Assembly: GCA_029747015.1 (NCBI GenBank)
Contig: JAKOGI010002418.1
Location: 46,001 to 110,000, forward strand
Origin: Carnegiea gigantea
Taxonomy: Eukaryota; Streptophyta; Magnoliopsida; Caryophyllales; Cactaceae
Direction of reading: 5' to 3'
Length of the DNA: 64,000 bases
Under the pieces are notes generated by a model, which saw nothing but the letters and a program-made list of their open reading frames with translations, was not told the origin of the DNA and ran no database searches. The position numbers were made by a program, and so were the translations under genes. Of this stretch, positions 57,788 to 64,000 are shown in pieces; positions within the stretch are counted from its first letter, which is position 1, and each line of letters opens with the position of its first letter.

Positions 57788-59300
57788 ACCTACTTTTCCA
57801 AATGCCCAACACTTATAGCTATTTTTTCCTACATGATAATAAGCTGCTTTTCTAAAAAATCTTCATTTTTTAAGGCTTGATTGTTATAATATTTTCTTTT
57901 CTTATAAAATTTTGTTTTTCTTCTCTTCTTAGGTTCGTTTCCCCATTGGTGAGGCGAATCCCAACATGCCAGAAACTGCTTCTTCATTTTCTTTTGGTTT
58001 TGAAGATCAAGATATTAGTTATTGACCCATTTTGTTAAATAAAAGATTCTTATGCCAAGGTTAGCAATGACATCAGGCTTTTTCAAGCCTTGCAATGCAT
58101 TTTTTGATGATCATATAATTAATCAGATATGGTAATTTGTCATAAAACATACCAAGATTGGTTTCATTATGCACAATTTTGTAATAATATTAACTAAATT
58201 TAGCAATACAATTCCACAGATAACCCATATCCCATCATTTTATGTTATTAATCTTTTTTTGCCATTCTCTAACTATTTTTTGGAAATCAAGTTTAGCTCT
58301 AATAAATTCAGTTTTGACTTGCTTATATAATTTTTTGAACATAGTAGCTAGTGATTCCATCGTTCTTTATATGTTTTTACCTTCCTCATCTAGTGAGTTG
58401 TACCTATCAACTATAGCGCTAGAAAAACTAGGCTCGATATAATTTAAGAAATTTTCTATAGTCCACGTCGTATTTAAATTCAAGACTCTATTCACGCCCC
58501 TTTTCTAATGATCAAATATTTCTTCCTTGTTACGGACTCCATCGATATATAAGATGTATCTTGTTTGGCTAATTGGGGTAAGGTCAATCTCTTCCAATGA
58601 GGTGGTTTTTCTCAGGATAAACCCAAAGGAAAATTGACTATACCTCTTACCGGAATATATCTAGACCTCATAAAATGGGTATTTCTTCTAGAAAGTTCAC
58701 CAGTCAAACTTAGGAACAACATAAAATTATTAGCTAGATTGGACTCGTTTTTATCTATGTTGAGTTCTTATCTAATATTATTGATTTTATAGTCAAATAT
58801 CTTTACCGTATTTTTTTTATCTAATCTCCTCCTAATTTCTTTTAAGGAACAATGTTAAGATCTTCTAGTTTAATGGGGTTCATCTACATATATATTTCTT
58901 CTTCTAACTAGGCATTATTTGTCTCTTCATTGTCATTGGATAATACTTCTTGTTTTTTCAACTATTGTGCCCATATTCTATAATTCCTCAAGATTATACT
59001 GTTTATACTCCATCATCTTCTTCTTTCTCTGCCTTTTTAGATAATTTTTTAAGTGATTTTTCTCCTACTTCTTTTTGAAATCTTATACCTTGCAAGGAAA
59101 TTGATTTTTGTTTTTTAGATTTTGAAAAGGATATTCAAGCTGAAATGGAGTACTAATATTTAAATCAAATTTTCTACTATGTCTAATCTCATTAATTAAA
59201 GAAATAGGGATTACAAAAAATTATTTTTTATGTCCTTAACTTCATTCTAAATTTTTTCTATTTCGGCTTTTATTCTAAAATTATATCATTGATATAGTTT
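57788..59300 (-). pseudogene. Pararetroviral coat protein pseudogene
   Basis: Minus-strand pieces in order: acidic remains near 58,900 (LEEEIYM, MNPIKLEDLNIVP); the capsid core (about 58,500-58,000) with FLNYIEPSFSSAIVDRYNSL, REWQKKINNIK, YYYKIVHNETNLGMFYDKLP and LEKA; a basic stretch with PKKRRKTKFYKKRKYYNN; and the start of a zinc knuckle (YKCWAFGKVG) at the Athila boundary. This layout is that of caulimovirid coat proteins, which package the DNA genome. Several stops interrupt it. Confidence 0.78.
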
Positions 59301-59456
59301 AATTACAGTCCCATGGAAGTGGCTCCTTCTAGTAAGTGAATAATATGTGAATAATTAGGAGCAGGGCAAGCAGGTGATGATTCAAATATTAAACACAGTT
59401 AATTATCTTAATTAACTATTAATTAGCTTAATTATTTTAATTATTTTTGGTCACGT

Positions 59457-59469
59457 GGCTCTGATATCA
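59457..59469 (-). other. Pararetroviral tRNA-Met primer binding site
   Basis: The minus strand reads TGATATCAGAGCC, one change from the TGGTATCAGAGCC site at which caulimovirids start minus-strand synthesis. By convention this marks nucleotide 1 of the viral genome, and here it coincides with the right end of the insertion. Confidence 0.75.
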
Positions 59470-60101
59470 AATGAAAGAGGACTTCGAGTAGTACTTATGA
59501 GAAGAATATCACATGCACAAAACTGAAAATTTCAAAAGTAAGTCTTTAAGTATTGAGGTTAAAAAATATAAATGTTAAAAACTTAGGGGTGCTACATATA
59601 ATTTTAAAAAGTTAGTTTGATCAAGTTTGGTTCCAGAAATTATTCGCCCCAAAGTTGGATGTACTGAAAATCATTCTGAAGTTGTGGGTTCAAAAAATTA
59701 TTTACCCTAACTTTCAGGTCTGAAATGAAATTTTTGTAAAAAATCTTTTTAAGTCTACTGAGGTTTGGTGTAATTATTTACTGATCTCGTGTTTTTGGAA
59801 AAATATGTGCGATGAAGAACTACTTAAAGACTACATCTTAGGTGACAAATATTTATTTTTATGACCAAGAACTTTATAAAATTTCTATTTTTGACCCAAA
59901 TGGGGTTCAAGGTACAAACACTCAAATTTTTGGGCTTTTTTGAAAAAAATAAACTTATATCAATGTTTGAACTTCTTATAATGACTTTACCGGACTTCAA
60001 ATGGAGTAGGACTTCGAGTAGTACTTATAAAAAGAATATCATATGCACAAACTAAAAATTTCGAAAATTTTTAAGGATTGTGGTTAAAAATGCAAATTTA
60101 A
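59469..60101 (+). repeat. Partial tandem duplication beside the pararetrovirus
   Basis: About 280 bp from TCAAATGAAAGAGGACTTCG (about 59,467-59,750) recurs at about 59,996-60,255 (TCAAATGGAGTAGGACTTCG), an offset of about 529 bp. The second copy leads into unit R. Between them (59,755-59,995) is AT-rich DNA without recognised features. Confidence 0.75.
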
Positions 60102-60484
60102 AAACTTAGGTTGCTACACATAATTTTAAAAAGTTAGTTTGGTCAAGTTTGATCCAAGAAATTATTCGCAGAGGTAGATGGCCCAAAACATCATTTCTGA
60201 AGTTGTGGGTTTAGAAAATTATTTACCCTAACCTTAAGGTCCGAAATGGAATCTATCCCAATCCTGACCATCCATTTTTTATCGAATGGGTTGGATTGAA
60301 AGGATCAATTTATCACTTAAAAAAAGAAAAATAAATATAATTAAGCAGCACGGAGAAGGGCTTTGAAAAATTTTGCGACATGTGACTGCTCATCTCTGTC
60401 TCTCTGCCTTTGTTTCTCCCCCCACCATTGATGCCAACTTCGGCAAACTGCCGGTGAATTTGACTCCCCATATCTAGCCCCTCT

Positions 60485-60490
<6 letters not shown>

Positions 60491-60524
<34 letters not shown>
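60491..60524 (+). repeat. (CT)n microsatellite, right copy
   Basis: CT run in unit R, equivalent to 13,056-13,100. Confidence 0.9.
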
Positions 60525-60525
<1 letters not shown>

Positions 60526-61371
60526 ACTTCAAACCCTGGTGATGACTGCTCCTCCTTCGTGCTCCAAGGAAGCATTGTTGCTCTTCTGGCGAGAATGACG
60601 GTCATCAAACTCTATCTTCAGTGAAACACTACCTTTGCAACTCCTTCATCAATCCTCTATGTTGTTGGTGAATCCGACCTCTCCCCTTTGTCTCTCTCCT
60701 TTTTCACTCATCTTCTCTCTCTTGCTAGATTTAGGGTTTTTGCAGCCATGGGCACTATTGGTTTCCACTAATCACATCGAAAATCTTGGTGAATTTAGTG
60801 CCTTGTGGCTTTGCTGGAAACCGTTCCCTCATCCTAGGTATTTTTTTCCCCCAATTTGCTAATTTGATTGGATTTGAATTTGTAACTGTTCCTCTAAACT
60901 TTTTAGGGGATGTTTGAAATTATTTTGTGACTTTGTCAAAATTTGAATCTTTTAATGAGAGTAGTTTGTCTTAGATGTTCCTCCTCATATGTGAAATTAT
61001 TTTGTTCCATTCTAGGTTTTGATTCAAAGGGTCCTAGAGCTTATTTTTTCAAATTTGATTAGGTTTATTTGTGAGTTGTTGTCTAAATTATAGAAATTGT
61101 TTGCCACAATTGAATTAAGAAATTCAATTGGATTGTGTTTTAGTTATATTTGGTAATTTGTCATTCTGCTCCGCTTGTTTAAAATTTCCAGCTTGAAATT
61201 TTGCTGAGTAGCTTGGCTAGGCAATGTCTTTTGACAAACTTTGCTAGAGTTATTGCTATAAACTAAGAACATTTAAGAAGGAATGAAATGAGACCATTTG
61301 TTCCCTTACTTAGATGAGGTTTTCCTCTTCAGATCTCTTTTAAAGTTAAGTGATTAGCTATTACTTTGCTA

Positions 61372-61436
61372 AGTCTATTAGCTCAATGGTGGAGCGATGT
61401 GCAATTATAGATGTGAGTTCAAATCCCATATAGGCT
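61372..61436 (+). ncRNA. tRNA-like block
   Basis: AGTCTAT at the 5' end pairs with ATAGGCT at the 3' end (7 of 7 with one wobble). The D-arm GCTC...GAGC is perfect, and GAGTTCAAATCCCAT forms a nearly intact T-arm with a B-box-like sequence. The anticodon arm is about 6 nt too short and does not pair. It is best read as a tRNA-derived SINE head or a decayed tRNA; no codon identity can be given. Confidence 0.45.
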
Positions 61437-61651
61437 TTCTAAAATCATAGAAGCATTGCAATGTCCCACCAAACTACCAAAATTCAACATCACTTGAGTT
61501 CATGTAAATAAGAATTATACACATATTTAGTGATAGCTTTCTAGGAAAGCCAAACGCTTGAGACTTGCATTTAAGATTTCAAACAAAGCTTAGGAACCCT
61601 GAATCTCAGTACATCACCTCCAGAAGATCTCAAACAATACCACATTAGATT

Positions 61652-62289
61652 CAAACGTAACCAGAACATCTACAAGAAGATAATCATTCAGCTTTCACTC
61701 TAACTAATTGAATTTCTTCTACATTAAATCATCTTAAACAAAACCATGTCAAATTAAACTAAAAAATTTTAATTATTCACAACGTTCACTTAAACTGATG
61801 ACACTACTACTTGGAAGCTTGGTAGTTGTGTTCCTCTACATCACAAGTTAAGAAAGCTTAGACTTAAATAACAAGTACAAAATAATTAGAGTAGATAAAA
61901 AAAGACATTGTACTTGTTAATGTATATAAATAATTAAACGAACCTTGTTTTACCTCAAAATTAGGAGAGCTTACTTAAATAATTGTGGCTATCATAATAA
62001 GCTTATTGTCTACAAGATTATGAACTCTCAACCTTCTGGCTTGTTGCTTTATTGCTTTCTCTTTTCGACCTTTAAGTCATTTCCCACTTCCTTTAGTATT
62101 ATATTGTTTAGGTGGGAGAACATGTATTTGATCGGGAGCACTCGATCCAATAAATGACTCTAACTCACTCATTTTCCTTTCACCTATATACAATCACTAA
62201 ACTCCTTTACTTCTTTTAAAATAATATGAATTTCTTTGCTAAGGAGGGTGAGATTTTTTAGGTTTTTACATACAATTTAAGAAGCCAAG
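61652..62289. other. AT-rich stretch, nothing recognised
   Basis: No repeat shared with the rest of the window and no recognisable coding signal. The frame at 61,945-62,157 matches nothing I know. Confidence 0.4.
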
Positions 62290-63720
62290 CAATTTCTTGA
62301 AATTAGCTTGTCTTCCTATTCTATTTCAAAGCCCTCCTCCTAAAGGATACCATCCAAATCAAAAATTGGCTTGCTTGCCACCATTCTAGTCCATTGGTTC
62401 ACAACATAACAGGTTGGTAATTCATGCAAAGTTTTTCCCTTCAAAACACACAAAATGTGGCAGCAAGGAATACCTTCACATTCAAACATCTTATATGAGC
62501 AATGTGCCGTATGATTAAAGGCGTTATGTATTACTCATCTTTTATATCCTTGTTTTGGCTATTATTTGCTATAGAAATCATTAGCCCCTCATCTATTAGT
62601 TGCTTATCGTCAACCTCACACTCCATAAATCATTCCAAAACTCATCTTAAAACTTATAAAAATTTACACAAGCATATATTTCACCTGCATGTCTCTTTTA
62701 GTCTTTGGTGGTCTTCAATACAAGAGGGGGAGAAGAGGCTTTATTATCTACCTGCAACTGACCATGCCTCTGTAACTCTACTGCACTCTCAAATCGCATC
62801 CAAAACTCAACCAAACTCAAATGTGGATTCATAAAATTGCTTATGAATCAATTCTCATCTTCAGATCTGGATGTAGTCCTCAACACTACTCTAAAAAACA
62901 AATCCCTAAAATAACCAGGGATTTACCCCGAATATCATACAAATGCCACAACTATACATTATTTGGCAACTCAAAATCATGGATAATAATTTTCCACTCT
63001 TGTTCAAATCGTATTAGAGTTCCTAAGTTGTACACACATGATTTGAACGGGGCAAGAAAATCATCATTACTATTCAAAGAGTATCCCACCTTCTTAGAAA
63101 ATTTTCTTATGATATGTCAAATGGAAAATCTATGAGTGGTTGACTAAAATGTTTCTTCTATTGCTACCTTTATTGTAGGATCTTGATCAATAATGAGATA
63201 AATAAGCATGTAACCTCCCATTGCATCCAAAAACTTATCAAACAACCACTTAAAGGATTCTGTTTTTCTATCCTCTAAGCATGCAGCGTTAAAGGTGATA
63301 CATAACCTATAGTTATCCAACCCAATGAATAGAAGAAATACCATTCTATATTGAGTAGTATCATAAATTGTATCAAAAAAGATCAAATAACTATATAGTG
63401 AATAATTCAACCTTACAAAACCATCTACCCAAGACACATGTTTAAGTGTATCATCAACTTCAACACATGCTTAAGTGTACCATCACTTTTAACTCATATG
63501 TAAAATACAATGACAAATGAACCTATTGCTTTCTCTTAAAATTTTCAACAAATATTTTATGTATCAGAATCCTTGATAAATGCTTTCAAGTCTCTTTGAA
63601 AATTTTTTAAGTCTTGTTTACTATATCCAACATTTTCAAAACCACCAACTTGCTCTTTCATAATATGATGAGCTTTAGAAGGAACCCTCATATTCTTTCA
63701 AGTTGGCAAACTCTGATCCT
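62290..63720 (-). pseudogene. FAR1/FRS-like MULE transposase pseudogene
   Basis: The minus-strand order fits the FAR1-related Mutator-like transposase family. An N-terminal region (about 63,692-63,565) reads KAHHIMKEQVGGFENVGYSK then QDLKNFQRDLKAFI. The MULE catalytic core (63,437-63,144) has FFDTIYDTTQYRMVFLLFIG, ESFKWLFDKFLDAMGG and LIIDQDPTIKVAI, with D in DTIYDT and in DQDP at the usual acidic positions. The C-terminal SWIM-type zinc region (about 62,510-62,330) has FECEGIPCCHILCVLKGK. Stops and frameshifts occur throughout, for example between the core and 63,080. No N-terminal FAR1 DNA-binding domain is seen before 64,000. It could be a transposon relic or a dead FRS gene copy. Confidence 0.8.
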
Positions 63721-64000
63721 TCCTTCGGTTTCAACTCCTTCCTTTGGTTTCAACTCCTCCTCGCAAAATAGTAGTAACTCTTTGATAACATACGTAGGAC
63801 TTTTGCACTATTCATCCCCTTCATGTGTTGCTTCGATATTATAACCTATATACTAATGAAATATATAATTAATACATAACAATTTAGATAAAATAAAACC
63901 AAGTTTGGAAATGCTCAATTATTCTCAATTGCACTTGGCTCAAGCATAAAGGTACTCTATAGGTCCATACATTAGAAGAATTATATCTTTTAACCACTTT
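63721..64000. other. Window end, no clear feature
   Basis: A short direct repeat of GGTTTCAACTCCT lies near 63,727-63,760. Minus-strand sequence may continue the transposase upstream, but no motif is visible. Confidence 0.35.

Larger units (their letters stand above)
57788..59469 (-). mobile_element. Endogenous pararetrovirus, piece 1 (5' end and coat protein)
   Basis: This is the upstream third of the caulimovirid insertion on the minus strand. It starts at the tRNA-Met-like primer site at 59,469, passes an AT-rich leader and an acidic N-terminal region, and ends in the coat-protein zinc-knuckle region at 57,788. It continues at 27,088. Confidence 0.8.
60102..61651 (+). repeat. Repeat unit R (right copy)
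   Basis: It is homologous to 12,669-14,207. It begins AAACTTAGGTTGCTACACAT and includes a (CT)n tract (60,491-60,524), the TTTTTGCAGCCATGGGCACT block and a tRNA-like block. Relative to the left copy the open frame near 60,390-60,860 is interrupted, which argues against a gene. Confidence 0.8.

Noticed and set aside
61372..61436. Functional tRNA gene
   Set aside because: The anticodon arm is too short and unpaired, so no usable tRNA could form.
62502..63135. Plus-strand open frames of 110 and 104 codons as genes
   Set aside because: They are antisense to the FAR1-like transposase, whose minus-strand motifs explain this DNA.

Overview
The window is AT-rich nuclear DNA of an angiosperm, most likely a dicot. 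Nearly all of it is decayed, nested transposable elements plus an endogenous pararetrovirus. I find no intact host gene, no rRNA, no functional tRNA and no CRISPR. Nearly every coding trace is broken by stops and frameshifts. The clade assignments rest on visible protein motifs, tRNA-Asp or tRNA-Met primer binding sites, LTR boundaries and 3' polypurine tracts. The species cannot be named from the sequence.

Layout. 1-12,676: two Athila-type Ty3/gypsy elements (A, B) in a head-to-tail chain sharing the LTR at 7,946-9,650; B is cut off after its protease. 12,669-14,207: a non-coding repeat unit that recurs at 60,102-61,651. 14,208-18,490: non-coding DNA with a cluster of TTAGTGATCA-like motifs, a compound microsatellite and one exon-like block. 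18,493-20,786, 25,609-27,088 and 57,788-59,469: three pieces of one endogenous pararetrovirus (EPRV) on the minus strand, in the order CP, probable MP, PR, RT, RNase H. It is split by a gag-protease-only gypsy element (20,787-25,608) and by a second Athila chain (27,089-57,787; elements C and D). The first LTR of that chain is itself interrupted by a 465-bp TRIM (27,314-27,778) and a 10.9-kb non-coding LARD-type element (27,783-38,637). 59,469-61,651: repeat units flanking the EPRV. 62,290-63,720: a FAR1/FRS-like MULE transposase pseudogene on the minus strand.

History inferred from nesting. The EPRV is older than both insertions into it. The Athila chain entered its coat-protein region and the small gypsy entered its protease region. 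TRIM and LARD then entered the Athila LTR, both apparently at the same ACAAC site. A-B matches C-D in element order, subfamily-specific indels and the repeat unit to the right. The simplest reading is a tandem duplication of about 47 kb (14,208-61,651), of which the window's first 14,207 bp are the end of the left copy. That left copy later lost about 8 kb across an AAACTTAG microhomology.

No gene set here works together as a living pathway. The points most worth checking are the duplication, the strand-switching motif cluster, the hairpin array in the LARD LTRs and the double insertion at one target site.
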